Part shown: positions 9,443-18,895 of the stretch, piece by piece | Numbering within the stretch: the stretch's first letter is position 1 | Layout of the letters: every line of letters starts with the position of its first letter | NCBI RefSeq assembly: GCF_031764535.1 | Contig: NZ_CP134499.1 | Location: 4,154,001-4,218,000, forward strand | DNA from: Pseudomonas sp. SG20056 | Lineage (GTDB): Bacteria; Pseudomonadota; Gammaproteobacteria; Pseudomonadales; Pseudomonadaceae | Direction: 5' to 3' | Length of the DNA: 64,000 bases | Notes under the pieces: model-generated | Told to the model about the DNA's origin: nothing | Seen by the model: the letters and a program-made list of their open reading frames with translations, nothing else | The model's database searches: none | Made by a program: the position numbers and the translations under genes

Positions 9443-11760
9443 GCCTGCAACCGATCAATCCGCGCTATCAACCGTACAAGGGCGCAGCCGCCGGCTGGGG
9501 AGCGCTGCGCAGCGTGACGCACTTCTGGCTGGACAGTAAGCAGCCGTTCAAGAACCTGCGCGCCCTGCTCAAGACCAACCAGCACGGCGGTTTCGACTGC
9601 CCCGGCTGCGCCTGGGGTGATTCGCCGGAAGACGGGCGGATCAAGTTCTGCGAGAACGGCGCCAAGGCGGTTAACTGGGAAGCCACCAAACGCCGGGTGG
9701 ACGCGGCTTTCTTCGCCCGTTACAGCGTCAGCCAACTGCGTGAACAAAGCGATTACTGGCTTGAATACCAGGGCCGCCTGACCGAACCGATGCGTTATGA
9801 CGCTGTCAGCGATCACTACCAACCGATCAGCTGGGACGCCGCCTTCGCTCTGATCGCCGAGCGTTTAAAGGCACTGGAAAGCCCCAATCAGGCCGAGTTC
9901 TACACCTCCGGCCGCGCCAGTAACGAGGCGGCCTACCTGTATCAGCTGTTCGTCCGCGCCTTTGGCAGCAACAACTTTCCCGACTGCTCGAACATGTGCC
10001 ACGAAGCCAGCGGCGTGGCCCTCGGCCAGAGCGTGGGCGTCGGCAAGGGCAGTGTGACCTTCGCCGACTTCGAGCACAGCGATGCGATCTTCGTGCTCGG
10101 GCAGAACCCCGGCACCAACCACCCGCGCATGCTTGAACCGCTGCGCGAGGCGGTTAAACGCGGCGCCCAAGTGGTGTGCTTTAACCCGCTGAAGGAGTGC
10201 GGTCTGGAGCGTTTTCAGCACCCGCAACATGCGTTGGAGATGCTCAGCAACGGCTCCGAACCGCTCAACACCGCGTTCTTCCGCCCGGCGTTGGGCGGTG
10301 ATCTGGCAGCCCTGCGCGGCATGGCCAAGTTTCTGTTGCAGTGGCACCGCGAAGCGCTGGCCCAGGGCGAACCGGCGGTGTTCGACCTGGCCTTTATCGC
10401 GGAACACACCCACGGCGTGGACGACTATCTAGCGCTGCTGGACGCCAGCAGCTGGGAGTCGCTGGTCGAGCAATCCGGCCTGAGTCTGGACGAGTTGCAA
10501 CACGCCGCCCTGCTCTACCGCCGTGCCGAGCGGGTGATCATCTGCTGGGCCATGGGCATCACCCAGCACCACAACTCGGTGGCAACCATTCAGGAGATCG
10601 TCAATCTGCAACTGCTGCGCGGCAACCTCGGCCGCCCCGGCGCCGGCCTGTGCCCAGTGCGCGGCCACAGCAACGTGCAGGGCGATCGCACCATGGGCAT
10701 CAATGAGCGCCCGTCGGCGGCTTTTCTCGATGCGCTGGAGCAACGCTTTAACTTCCAAGTGCCGCGCGCGCAGGGCCACAACACCGTCGAGGCGATCAAC
10801 GCCATGCTCGACGGTCAGGCCAAGGTGTTTATCGGCCTGGGCGGCAACTTTGCCCAGGCCACTCCGGACAGCCCGCGCAGCCATGCCGCGCTAAGCCGCT
10901 GCGCGCTGACCGTGCAGATCAGCACCAAGCTCAACCGCAGCCACCTGACCACCGGAGCCGACGCGCTGATTCTGCCGTGCCTGGGCCGCACCGATATCGA
11001 CCAGCAGGCCGGCGGCCCGCAGGCGGTGACCGTGGAAGACTCGTTCAGCATGATCCACGCCTCTTACGGCCAGCTCGAACCGCTGTCGGCGCAGATGCGT
11101 TCGGAGCCGGCGATCATCGCCGGTATCGCCAAGGCCACCCTGGGTAACCATCCGGCGGACTGGGACGCGCTGATTGCCGATTACCGGCGCATCCGCGAAC
11201 TGATTGCCGAGACCATTCCCGGTTTCAGCGATTTCAACCAACGCCTGCAACATCCCGGCGGCTTCTACCTGGGCAACGCCGCTGCCGAACGGCGCTGGCT
11301 GACCGCCAGCCACAAAGCCAACTTCAAGGCCAACCCGCTGCCCGCCGACCTGCTGCCGCCGCAAGTGCGCAGCAGCGGGCAAACGCCGGATCTGATCCTG
11401 CAGACGCTGCGCTCTCACGACCAGTACAACACCACCATCTATGGCCTGGATGACCGCTACCGTGGGGTCAAGGGCCAGCGCCAGGTACTGTTCGTCAATG
11501 AGGCGGACATTCTGCGCCTGGGCTTTCAGCCGGGGCAGCAGGTCGATATCCAGTCCATCTGGGATGACGGCATTGAGCGCAAGGTCGAGGGCTTTACCCT
11601 GCTGGCTTTCGACATCCCCGCCGGCCAGGCCGCCGCTTATTACCCAGAGGCCAACCCGCTGGTGCCGTTGCAGAGTTTTGGTGCGGGCAGCTTTACTCCG
11701 ACCTCGAAGTACGTAGCCATCCGCTTGCAGGCCCATCAGGCCGCTGCGCGCATTCTTTAA
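9439..11760 (+). CDS. ydeP: FdhF/YdeP-family molybdopterin oxidoreductase
   Basis: A 773-residue bis-MGD oxidoreductase without signal peptide. It has the family N-terminus with DCPGCAW, a SNMCHEASG segment where formate dehydrogenases carry the Mo-ligating Cys/Sec, the RGNLGRPGAGLCPVRGHSN cofactor region, and a C-terminal MGD-binding domain (SHDQYNTTIYGLDDRYRG). In E. coli YdeP is linked to acid resistance and its substrate is not settled. The true start is the ATG overlapping fdhD; 31 upstream codons in frame lie within fdhD. It needs FdhD-type sulfuration by context. A formate substrate is not proven. Confidence 0.9.
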   Translation: MSLQPINPRYQPYKGAAAGWGALRSVTHFWLDSKQPFKNLRALLKTNQHGGFDCPGCAWGDSPEDGRIKFCENGAKAVNWEATKRRVDAAFFARYSVSQLREQSDYWLEYQGRLTEPMRYDAVSDHYQPISWDAAFALIAERLKALESPNQAEFYTSGRASNEAAYLYQLFVRAFGSNNFPDCSNMCHEASGVALGQSVGVGKGSVTFADFEHSDAIFVLGQNPGTNHPRMLEPLREAVKRGAQVVCFNPLKECGLERFQHPQHALEMLSNGSEPLNTAFFRPALGGDLAALRGMAKFLLQWHREALAQGEPAVFDLAFIAEHTHGVDDYLALLDASSWESLVEQSGLSLDELQHAALLYRRAERVIICWAMGITQHHNSVATIQEIVNLQLLRGNLGRPGAGLCPVRGHSNVQGDRTMGINERPSAAFLDALEQRFNFQVPRAQGHNTVEAINAMLDGQAKVFIGLGGNFAQATPDSPRSHAALSRCALTVQISTKLNRSHLTTGADALILPCLGRTDIDQQAGGPQAVTVEDSFSMIHASYGQLEPLSAQMRSEPAIIAGIAKATLGNHPADWDALIADYRRIRELIAETIPGFSDFNQRLQHPGGFYLGNAAAERRWLTASHKANFKANPLPADLLPPQVRSSGQTPDLILQTLRSHDQYNTTIYGLDDRYRGVKGQRQVLFVNEADILRLGFQPGQQVDIQSIWDDGIERKVEGFTLLAFDIPAGQAAAYYPEANPLVPLQSFGAGSFTPTSKYVAIRLQAHQAAARIL

Positions 11761-11904
11761 GCGAATCTGTGGCGGCGATCACAGCGGCGACCAGCGGCAG
11801 GGAATTTTTCGGCAAATCGCCCTCTAAGACTGTGCGCGGACAAATCATCCTTTAGAAACAAAGGCCTAGCTCCGCACACCCATTTAGTCGAGAAGGTCTG
11901 CCGT

Positions 11905-12330
11905 ATGCGTACATTATTTTCTGCGCTGGTATTCAGCGCCCTGGCTTCGCCCCTGGCCCTGGCGGGCGATACCGGCAAGGTCGCCATCGGCGGCGGTATT
12001 GGTGGTGCCCTGGGCAACGTAATCGGTCAACAGGTCGGTGGCAGTACCGGCGCGGCGATTGGTGCAGGCCTGGGCGGCGCGGCAGGTGGCGTCATTACCG
12101 CCCGCGACGGTAACAAGACCGAAGCCGCATTGGGCGGCGGCCTGGGCGCAGCCGGTGGCTCGGTACTGGGTAACAAGGTCGGCGGCAGCACCGGTTCAAC
12201 CATCGGCGCCGGCCTGGGCGGCGCGGCCGGTGGCGCATTGGCTAATGAATACGCAGGCGGCAGCGAACGTGATCGCGGCCATTACCATGGCAAGAAACAC
12301 AAGAAGCATAAAAAGCACAAACACCACTGA
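11905..12330 (+). CDS. Secreted glycine-zipper protein with His/Lys-rich tail
   Basis: A 141-residue protein with a signal peptide (1-20, ending LALA). Residues 25-122 are repeated Gly/Ala zipper units such as GGGIGGALGNVIG, GAAIGAGLGGAAGG and GSTIGAGLGGAAGGALA, a pattern that inserts into or lies on membranes. The last ~20 residues are a run of His and Lys (HYHGKKHKKHKKHKHH), suggestive of metal or polyanion binding. AGAAGG precedes the ATG by about 9 bases and an intrinsic terminator follows. Function is unknown. Confidence 0.85.
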   Translation: MRTLFSALVFSALASPLALAGDTGKVAIGGGIGGALGNVIGQQVGGSTGAAIGAGLGGAAGGVITARDGNKTEAALGGGLGAAGGSVLGNKVGGSTGSTIGAGLGGAAGGALANEYAGGSERDRGHYHGKKHKKHKKHKHH

Positions 12331-12341
12331 GTGCTGACAGC

Positions 12342-12367
12342 AAAAAGCCGCCTAACAGCGGCTTTTT
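12342..12367 (+). terminator. Intrinsic terminator after the glycine-zipper gene
   Basis: AAAAAGCCGC and GCGGCTTTTT form a 10-bp stem with a CTAACA loop and a run of T, starting 12 bases after the stop codon. Confidence 0.9.
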
Positions 12368-12429
12368 GTGTGTGTGTGGTAAGCGCCTTAGCCGCGACAC
12401 CAGCCTGGCGGCGCGCAGTTCAAGCGCAG

Positions 12430-12873
<444 letters not shown>

Positions 12874-12901
12874 CGGAAGTCCTTGAGGTTGGCGAGGCGG
12901 C

Positions 12902-14065
12902 TTAATAGGCCACCTGGTAGATGGCCAGGGCATGGGCCTCGGTCATTTCCCGTGGGTTGTTCACCAGCAGGCGCTGTTGCTGCATGGCGTCGCGGGCCAG
13001 GGTCGGCAGCATGTCTTGCGGCACACCGGCATCACGCAGGCGCGTGGGTAGGCCGCTGCGCACGCTGAAATCGGCCAGCGCGCCGATCAACTGCTCGGTC
13101 TGCTGCAAAACACTGCCGGCCCTTAGCTGATCGCCCAGCACCAGCGGCGCCAGCTCGGCATACAACGGCGCGGCCGCATTGCCGTTGAAGCCCAGCACAT
13201 GCGGCAGCACCAAGGCGTTACTCAATCCGTGGGGAATATGGAAATGCCCGCCCAGCGGATAAGCCAGCGCATGCACTGCCGCCACCGGCGCATTGGCAAA
13301 CGCCTGACCGGCCAGACAGGAACCCAGCAACATGGCCTGACGCGCCTCGCGGTTGCCGCCGTTGTGAACCACTTCATCCAAGTTGGCCGCCAGCAGACGC
13401 AACGCTTCGCGGGCCAGCAGGTCGGACAGCGGGTTCTTTTTCAGCGCGCTGGTGTAGGCCTCAATAGCATGCACCATGGCGTCGATTCCGGTGGCAGCGG
13501 TCACCGCTGGCGGCAGGCCGAGTGTCAGCTCAGCATCGAGCAGCGCCAGGTCCGGCAGCAGCAGCGGCGAGACCACGCCCATCTTGGTGGTTTCGCCAGT
13601 GGTGATGATGGAAATCTGCGTGACTTCCGAACCGGTACCGGCGGTGGTCGGCACCAGAATTAGCGGCAAACGCTGACCCCGGGCATTACCGACGCCGTAA
13701 ACCTGCGCCAGTTCCTGGCCACAATCGGGATGCGCCAGCAGCGCCACCAGCTTGGCCACGTCCATCGAACTGCCGCCGCCAAAGCCGACGATCAGTTGCG
13801 CCTTGAGCGCGCGGGCCTGCTCGACCGCTGCCAACAGAATGGACTCGGGCGGGTCGGCGACCACCTGATCGAATACCTCAACGGTCAGCTCGGTGCGAGC
13901 AAAGCCTGGGAGCACGTCCGCCAGCAGGCCGAGCTTGCTGATGCCCGGATCGGTGACGATCAGCACCCGTTGCGCGCCGCGCTCGCGGCACAGCTCGGCC
14001 AGACGCAGGGATGCACCGATCTCGCACAAAATCTGCGCCGTGGTGGCAAAGCTAAAGGGCAGCAT
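12902..14065 (-). CDS. Iron-containing alcohol dehydrogenase
   Basis: A 387-residue group III alcohol dehydrogenase. NAD(P) binding is shown by GFGGGSSMDVAK; metal ligands are the Asp and His of GIDAMVHAIEAY and the two His of VHALAYPLGGHFHIPHG. It oxidises an alcohol or reduces an aldehyde. The start at 14065 drops 19 non-homologous codons. It is third in the order 3-hydroxyacyl-CoA dehydrogenase, acyl-CoA dehydrogenase, alcohol dehydrogenase, thioesterase, which suggests catabolism of an alcohol-derived acyl chain. Confidence 0.92.
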   Translation of the reverse strand: MLPFSFATTAQILCEIGASLRLAELCRERGAQRVLIVTDPGISKLGLLADVLPGFARTELTVEVFDQVVADPPESILLAAVEQARALKAQLIVGFGGGSSMDVAKLVALLAHPDCGQELAQVYGVGNARGQRLPLILVPTTAGTGSEVTQISIITTGETTKMGVVSPLLLPDLALLDAELTLGLPPAVTAATGIDAMVHAIEAYTSALKKNPLSDLLAREALRLLAANLDEVVHNGGNREARQAMLLGSCLAGQAFANAPVAAVHALAYPLGGHFHIPHGLSNALVLPHVLGFNGNAAAPLYAELAPLVLGDQLRAGSVLQQTEQLIGALADFSVRSGLPTRLRDAGVPQDMLPTLARDAMQQQRLLVNNPREMTEAHALAIYQVAY

Positions 14066-14104
14066 GGGAGTGATCCTCTTGTTGTAATGATTGGCTCGCG
14101 CCGC

Positions 14105-14125
14105 AGCGTGGCGTGCACCCACGCT
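14105..14125. repeat. Small GC-rich hairpin inside the beta-oxidation cluster
   Basis: AGCGTGG and CCACGCT are a 7-bp inverted repeat with a 7-base loop, in the 71-base gap between the acyl-CoA dehydrogenase and alcohol dehydrogenase genes. It could attenuate or stabilise the transcript; no T-tract is present. Confidence 0.35.
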
Positions 14126-14136
14126 ACGCGCTTCGC

Positions 14137-15927
14137 TCAGAAGGCGAAACTCGCCTCATCCATGGCCATCAGGCAGTCGGCACCGCCCAGCAGGGACTCG
14201 CGATGAGCGCTGGCCCGAGGCAACACCCGGCGCAGGTAGAAGTCGGCCGACTGCAACTTGGCCTGGTAGAACGCCGCTTCGCCATTGCCCGCCTCCAGGG
14301 CATCCTGCGCCCGCGCCGCCGCCTGCAGCCAAAAACCGGCCAGCAGCACATAGGCTGAATACTGGAGAAAATCCACCGAAACCGCGCCGATCTCCTGCAC
14401 ATCGCGCTGACTGGCCGCAATCACTGCGCTGCTCAACTCGCGCCACTCGCCCAGACGCGCCTGCACCGTTTGAGCCAGCGCGGCCAGCGCCGGGCGGCCA
14501 ACCTGAGCGTCGCACAGCGCGCTGAACTCGGCCTGCAGCGCCGACAATTCCGCACCGCCGTCACCGAGCACCTTGCGGCGGATATAGTCCAGCGCCTGAA
14601 TGCCGTTGGTGCCCTCATACAACTGGGTAATACGGCTGTCGCGCATCAGCTGCTCAATGCCCCACTCGCGGATAAAGCCGTGGCCGCCGTACACCTGCAC
14701 TGCATGGCTGGCGACTTCCTGGCCCATATCGGTAAAGAAGGCTTTGACGATCGGGATCAGCAGCGCCGCGCGCTTGCCGGCGGCCTTGCGTGCCTTGGCG
14801 TCCGGGTGAGCGTGCTCCAGATCAAGCTGACGCGCGCAGTAGACAGCGAGCATGCGGCTGCCTTCGACCAGGCTCTTCTGCGTCAGCAGCATGCGCCGCA
14901 CATCGGGGTGCACAATAATCGGATCGGCCGCCTTGCCCGGCTCAGCCGGCCCGCTCAGCGCGCGCGACTGCAGGCGCTCGCGGGCATAGCGCAGTGCGCC
15001 CTGAAAGGCCGCCTCGCCGATGCCTAAGCCCTGCAAACCGACCTGAAAGCGCGCGTCGTTCATCATGGTGAACATGCAGGCCAGGCCCTGGTTGGCTTCA
15101 CCGATCAGCCAGCCGGTGGCGCCGTCAAAGTTCATCACGCAGGTGGACGCGCCCTTGATACCCATCTTGTGCTCGATGGCACCGCAGGACAGCGCGTTGC
15201 GCGCGCCCGGCGTGCCATCGGCGGCGGCGATAAATTTCGGCACCAGCAGCAGGCTGATGCCCTTCACCCCGGCTGGCGCATCCGGCAGACGCGCGAGCAC
15301 CAGATGAATGATGTTTTCCGAGAGGTCCTGCTCACCGCCACTGATAAAGATCTTGCTGCCGCTGACCTTGAAGCTGCCGTCGGCTTGCGGCTCGGCCTTG
15401 GTGCGCAGCAGGGCCAGGTCGGTGCCGGCCTGCGGTTCGGTGAGGCACATGGTGCCGGCCCATTGGCCACTGACCAGTTTGTGCAGGTAGGTGTCTTTCA
15501 GCGACTCGCTGCCGTGCTTGTACAGCGCCAGCACCGCGCCTTCGGTGAGCCCGGAATACACCCGGAATGACAGCGAGGCGCCCATCAGCATCTCGTGAAA
15601 GTTGCACGCAAGCATCTGTGGCAGCGCCTGACCGCCGTATTCGCTCGGCCCGGTCATACTCGCCCAGCCGTTATCGACATATTGCTGATAAGCCTCAGCA
15701 AAGCCGTCCGGCGTGCGCACCTGGCCATCACTCAGCTGGCAGCCCTGCTCGTCGCTGTTGCGATTGAGCGGCGCCACCACCTCGGCGGCGTAACGTGCGC
15801 CCTCCTCCAGCACGCCGTCGATCAGCTCGCGGTCAAGGCCGTTGCCGAGCAGCTCACAGTGGCCACTGATATCGAACAGTTCGTGCAGCACAAAGCGCAT
15901 ATCGCGCAGCGGAGCCTGATAACTCAT
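14137..15927 (-). CDS. Acyl-CoA dehydrogenase
   Basis: A 596-residue FAD enzyme of the long acyl-CoA dehydrogenase type with an extra C-terminal domain. Motifs include MCLTEPQAGTDLALLRTKA (FAD/substrate region), YGGHGFIREWGIEQLMRDSRI, and YEGTNGIQALD with the likely catalytic Glu. It introduces the 2,3-double bond in an acyl-CoA. Its ATG overlaps the stop of the 3-hydroxyacyl-CoA dehydrogenase gene (ATGA, 15924-15927), which suggests coupling. Chain length is unknown. Confidence 0.93.
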   Translation of the reverse strand: MSYQAPLRDMRFVLHELFDISGHCELLGNGLDRELIDGVLEEGARYAAEVVAPLNRNSDEQGCQLSDGQVRTPDGFAEAYQQYVDNGWASMTGPSEYGGQALPQMLACNFHEMLMGASLSFRVYSGLTEGAVLALYKHGSESLKDTYLHKLVSGQWAGTMCLTEPQAGTDLALLRTKAEPQADGSFKVSGSKIFISGGEQDLSENIIHLVLARLPDAPAGVKGISLLLVPKFIAAADGTPGARNALSCGAIEHKMGIKGASTCVMNFDGATGWLIGEANQGLACMFTMMNDARFQVGLQGLGIGEAAFQGALRYARERLQSRALSGPAEPGKAADPIIVHPDVRRMLLTQKSLVEGSRMLAVYCARQLDLEHAHPDAKARKAAGKRAALLIPIVKAFFTDMGQEVASHAVQVYGGHGFIREWGIEQLMRDSRITQLYEGTNGIQALDYIRRKVLGDGGAELSALQAEFSALCDAQVGRPALAALAQTVQARLGEWRELSSAVIAASQRDVQEIGAVSVDFLQYSAYVLLAGFWLQAAARAQDALEAGNGEAAFYQAKLQSADFYLRRVLPRASAHRESLLGGADCLMAMDEASFAF

Positions 15928-17162
15928 ACCCGGCCCTCCTGCACGTCAGCAAAGCGCTGGCCGTTGCTGGCCAGTTTTTCAATCAGGCGCGCCGGCAGCC
16001 AGTGCTCACCGAACGCCGCCTGCAGCGCCTTCAAACGGTCATGAATCGCCGCCACACCCTGGCTATCCGCCCAGCTCATCGGCCCGCCTTTGTCGGCGGG
16101 GAAGCCGTAGCCGTTTAGGTAGACCAGATCGATGTCGTGGCTGTTGGCGGCGATGTTCTCTTCGAGGATTTTTGCGCCCTCGTTAACCAGCGCAAGCAGG
16201 CAGCGCTCGAGAATCTCCGACGGGTCAATGTCGCGGCGCGTGAAGCCCAGCTGCTCGGATACCTGCAGCACCAGCGCATCCACTTCAGGATCGTGCTCGG
16301 CCTGGCGACTGCCTTCGGCGTAGCGGTAATAACCCATGCGCGCCTTCTGGCCGAACCGACCAAGGCCGCACAGGCGGTTATCCACCTGCACCGCCGGATC
16401 ATCCTGGCCCTTGCCGGCCAGCTCGCGGGCGCGCCATTCCAGGTCGATGCCGACCACGTCATACATGCGGAACGGGCCCATGGCGAAACCAAAGCCCTGC
16501 AACGCGGCGTCAACCTGATGCGGATAAGCCCCTTCGAGCAGCAGCATGCGCGCCTCGCGGACATAGGTGTGCAGCATGCGGTTGCCGATAAAACCGTCGC
16601 AGTTACCCGCCACCACGCTGACCTTGCCGATACGCTGACCAAGGGCCAGTGCCACGTCCAATACCGCCGGCGCGGTTTTGGCGCCACGCACGATTTCCAG
16701 CAACTTCATGATGTGCGCCGGGCTGAAGAAGTGCAGGCCGAGCACGTCCTGCGGGCGTTTGGTCACGGCGGCAATCGCGTCGATATCTAGCGCCGAGGTG
16801 TTGCTGGCGAGGATAGCACCGGGCTTCAGGGTGGCATCCAGCGTACGGAAGATCTGCTGCTTGAGTTCAAGGTTCTCGTACACCGCTTCGATCACCAGAT
16901 CGGCATCCGCCAGCGCGGCGTAGTCGCCCACCGGGGTGACGCAGGCGAGGCGCGCGGCCGATTGCTCGGCGCTGATCCGCCCCAGCTTGAGGTTGTGGGC
17001 ATTGGTCTCGGCCACCACCTGCATGGCCTGCTCGAGCATCTGCGGGTTGTTGTCCAGCCACAGCACCTGAATGCCGGCGTTGGCCAGGCTCATGACGATA
17101 CCGCGACCCATGGTGCCCGCGCCGATCACGGCGGCCTGTCGAACCTCGAATGCCTTGCTCAT
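15924..17162 (-). CDS. 3-hydroxyacyl-CoA dehydrogenase (stand-alone)
   Basis: A 412-residue NAD-dependent dehydrogenase. The Rossmann motif VIGAGTMGRGI is at the N-terminus, the catalytic His in LHFFSPAHIMKLLEI, then VAGNCDGFIGNRML, and two C-terminal 3HCDH helical domains. This is the arrangement of the dehydrogenase half of FadB, but with no enoyl-CoA hydratase domain. The ATG at 17162 is chosen because AGAGGAG lies 5-6 bases upstream; the in-frame GTG at 17168 is inside that site. It is the first gene of the cluster and divergent from a LysR gene. Confidence 0.92.
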   Translation of the reverse strand: MSKAFEVRQAAVIGAGTMGRGIVMSLANAGIQVLWLDNNPQMLEQAMQVVAETNAHNLKLGRISAEQSAARLACVTPVGDYAALADADLVIEAVYENLELKQQIFRTLDATLKPGAILASNTSALDIDAIAAVTKRPQDVLGLHFFSPAHIMKLLEIVRGAKTAPAVLDVALALGQRIGKVSVVAGNCDGFIGNRMLHTYVREARMLLLEGAYPHQVDAALQGFGFAMGPFRMYDVVGIDLEWRARELAGKGQDDPAVQVDNRLCGLGRFGQKARMGYYRYAEGSRQAEHDPEVDALVLQVSEQLGFTRRDIDPSEILERCLLALVNEGAKILEENIAANSHDIDLVYLNGYGFPADKGGPMSWADSQGVAAIHDRLKALQAAFGEHWLPARLIEKLASNGQRFADVQEGRV

Positions 17163-17282
17163 GCCCACTCCTCTGATTGGTGCTGAATGAAATGCCTGTG
17201 CTGCAAAGAAAATTCGCCAGCCACCTTAAGCAAGGCGCTACTATTTTTGAAATTTAGTCTTGTGATAAGTCGTATTCAGCAT

Positions 17283-18182
17283 ATGAATTTCTCTACCTTC
17301 GATCTCAACCTGCTGCGCGTATTCGATGCGCTGATGCGTGAGCAGAACGTTTCCCGCGCGGCCGAGCGCCTGGCCCTGAGCCAGCCGGCGGTGAGCAACG
17401 CACTGAATCGCCTGCGCGAACTGCTCGATGACCCGCTGCTGGTGCGGGTGGGCCGCAGCATGCAGCCCACGCCGCGCGCCCAAGCGCTGGAAACGCCGAT
17501 CCGCGCGGCCCTGCAGCAACTGGAACAGAGTCTCAGTGCCGGCGACGTGTTCGATCCGGCCAGCAGCCGCCAGCACTTCAGCATCGCCGTCACCGACTAT
17601 GTTGAGCTGATCTGCATGCCGCGCCTGCTTGAACAACTCAGCCAGCAAGCCCCCGGCATGCGCATCGACATCCGCCACCTGAGCCCCAGCCTGCCGGCCG
17701 AAGCGTTGGACAAGGGCGAGCTGGACCTGGTGCTGGGGCGTTTCGAGGACATCCCTGCACGCTTTGCCCGCCAACACTGGATGAGCGAAACGCTGCAACT
17801 GGCGCTGCGCCGCGACCATCCGCTGGGCAACCAACCGATGGACCTGCCGACCTTTCTGCAGCTGCGCCACCTGTGGGTACACGGCGGACAGACGCGCGGC
17901 ATGGTCGACCAATGGCTGGGCGAACAGGGCCTGTGCAGGGAGATTCGCTACACCACGCCCAACTACCTGCAGGCCGCGCATATCGTCGCCAGCAGCGAAC
18001 TGGCTGCCGTACTGCCGACCCAACTGGCGCGCCACTTTGCCCGCCTGCTGCCGCTGCAACTGTTCGAGCTGCCGTTCGCCCTCGGCCCGTTTCACCTGGA
18101 AATCGTCAGCCTGGCCCAACGCCAACGTGACCCGGCGCTGCATTGGCTGATTGAACAGATCCAGCAGATCGATCAGCGCTGA
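17283..18182 (+). CDS. LysR-family regulator, divergent from the acyl-CoA cluster
   Basis: A 299-residue LysR regulator of the NodD/LinR-like branch: the start MNFSTFDLNLLRVFDALMRE and helix-turn-helix NVSRAAERLALSQPAVSNALNRLR are characteristic. The ATG at 17283 is used; 32 upstream codons have no family similarity. The 120-base divergent gap (17163-17282) is A/T-richer than its surroundings and should hold shared promoters and operator. It likely controls the adjacent acyl-CoA genes; the effector is unknown. Confidence 0.9.
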   Translation: MNFSTFDLNLLRVFDALMREQNVSRAAERLALSQPAVSNALNRLRELLDDPLLVRVGRSMQPTPRAQALETPIRAALQQLEQSLSAGDVFDPASSRQHFSIAVTDYVELICMPRLLEQLSQQAPGMRIDIRHLSPSLPAEALDKGELDLVLGRFEDIPARFARQHWMSETLQLALRRDHPLGNQPMDLPTFLQLRHLWVHGGQTRGMVDQWLGEQGLCREIRYTTPNYLQAAHIVASSELAAVLPTQLARHFARLLPLQLFELPFALGPFHLEIVSLAQRQRDPALHWLIEQIQQIDQR

Positions 18183-18250
18183 TCATCCGGCAGTCGGGCA
18201 AAGCCTTCCTATACTGACGGCTACTGTCGTACGGTCTTGGGGGATCAATC

Positions 18251-18895
18251 ATGCTGAAATCGGCGTTGGCACTGCTGTTGGTGCTGCTGGGCACACTGGC
18301 GCAGGCCCAGAATCTGCAGATCGTGCTGCTCGATAATCAGGGCCAACCGCTCCGCGACGCCGTGCTGTGGATCGAACCCGGTCCTGCGCAAAGCCAACCC
18401 GCCACGGCGGTAATGGACCAGCAGAAGCGCCAGTTCACCCCCTATGTTCTGCCCGTACAGGTCGGCACCACGGTGAGCTTCCCCAATTCCGACCCGATCA
18501 ACCACCACGTCTATTCCTTCTCGCCGGCCAAGCGTTTCGAGCTACGCCTGCACCAGCAGAAAGCCGCACCACAGGAGATGCGCTTTGACCAGCCCGGCCT
18601 GGTTACCCTGGGCTGCAATATCCATGACTGGATGCTCGGTTTTATCCTGGTACTCGACACCCCCTGGTTTACCAAGACTGACGAGCAGGGCAAGGCCCGC
18701 CTGACCTTCGATGCAGCCGCCGGGCAAACCCTGCAGCTCTGGCACCCGCGCATCGCCGATCCGCAGGAAGCCCTGAGCCGTGCCGTACCCAGCGACGGCA
18801 CCTTGACCTGGCAACTGACCGGCACGCTTAAACGCGATCCACGGCCGAAAGCACCCGCCTTGCGTCCACAGGGTAAAGGCGGCTACGTGCCATGA
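18251..18895 (+). CDS. Periplasmic cupredoxin-like protein (methylamine-utilisation-type annotation)
   Basis: A 214-residue secreted protein with a signal peptide to about residue 19. The central domain has DPINHHVYSFS (His85/86) and GCNIHDWM (Cys122, His125, Met128), which together resemble a blue-copper site. Such proteins are often labelled methylamine utilisation protein, but no mau genes are here. GGGGGA lies just upstream. The stop overlaps the next gene as ATGA, so it is probably a partner of the GGDEF-EAL enzyme rather than an electron carrier for an oxidase. Copper binding is inferred. Confidence 0.8.
   Translation: MLKSALALLLVLLGTLAQAQNLQIVLLDNQGQPLRDAVLWIEPGPAQSQPATAVMDQQKRQFTPYVLPVQVGTTVSFPNSDPINHHVYSFSPAKRFELRLHQQKAAPQEMRFDQPGLVTLGCNIHDWMLGFILVLDTPWFTKTDEQGKARLTFDAAAGQTLQLWHPRIADPQEALSRAVPSDGTLTWQLTGTLKRDPRPKAPALRPQGKGGYVP

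Noticed and set aside
18251..18895. Methylamine utilisation cluster
   Set aside because: No methylamine dehydrogenase or other mau genes in the window; only a cupredoxin-like fold supports the label.
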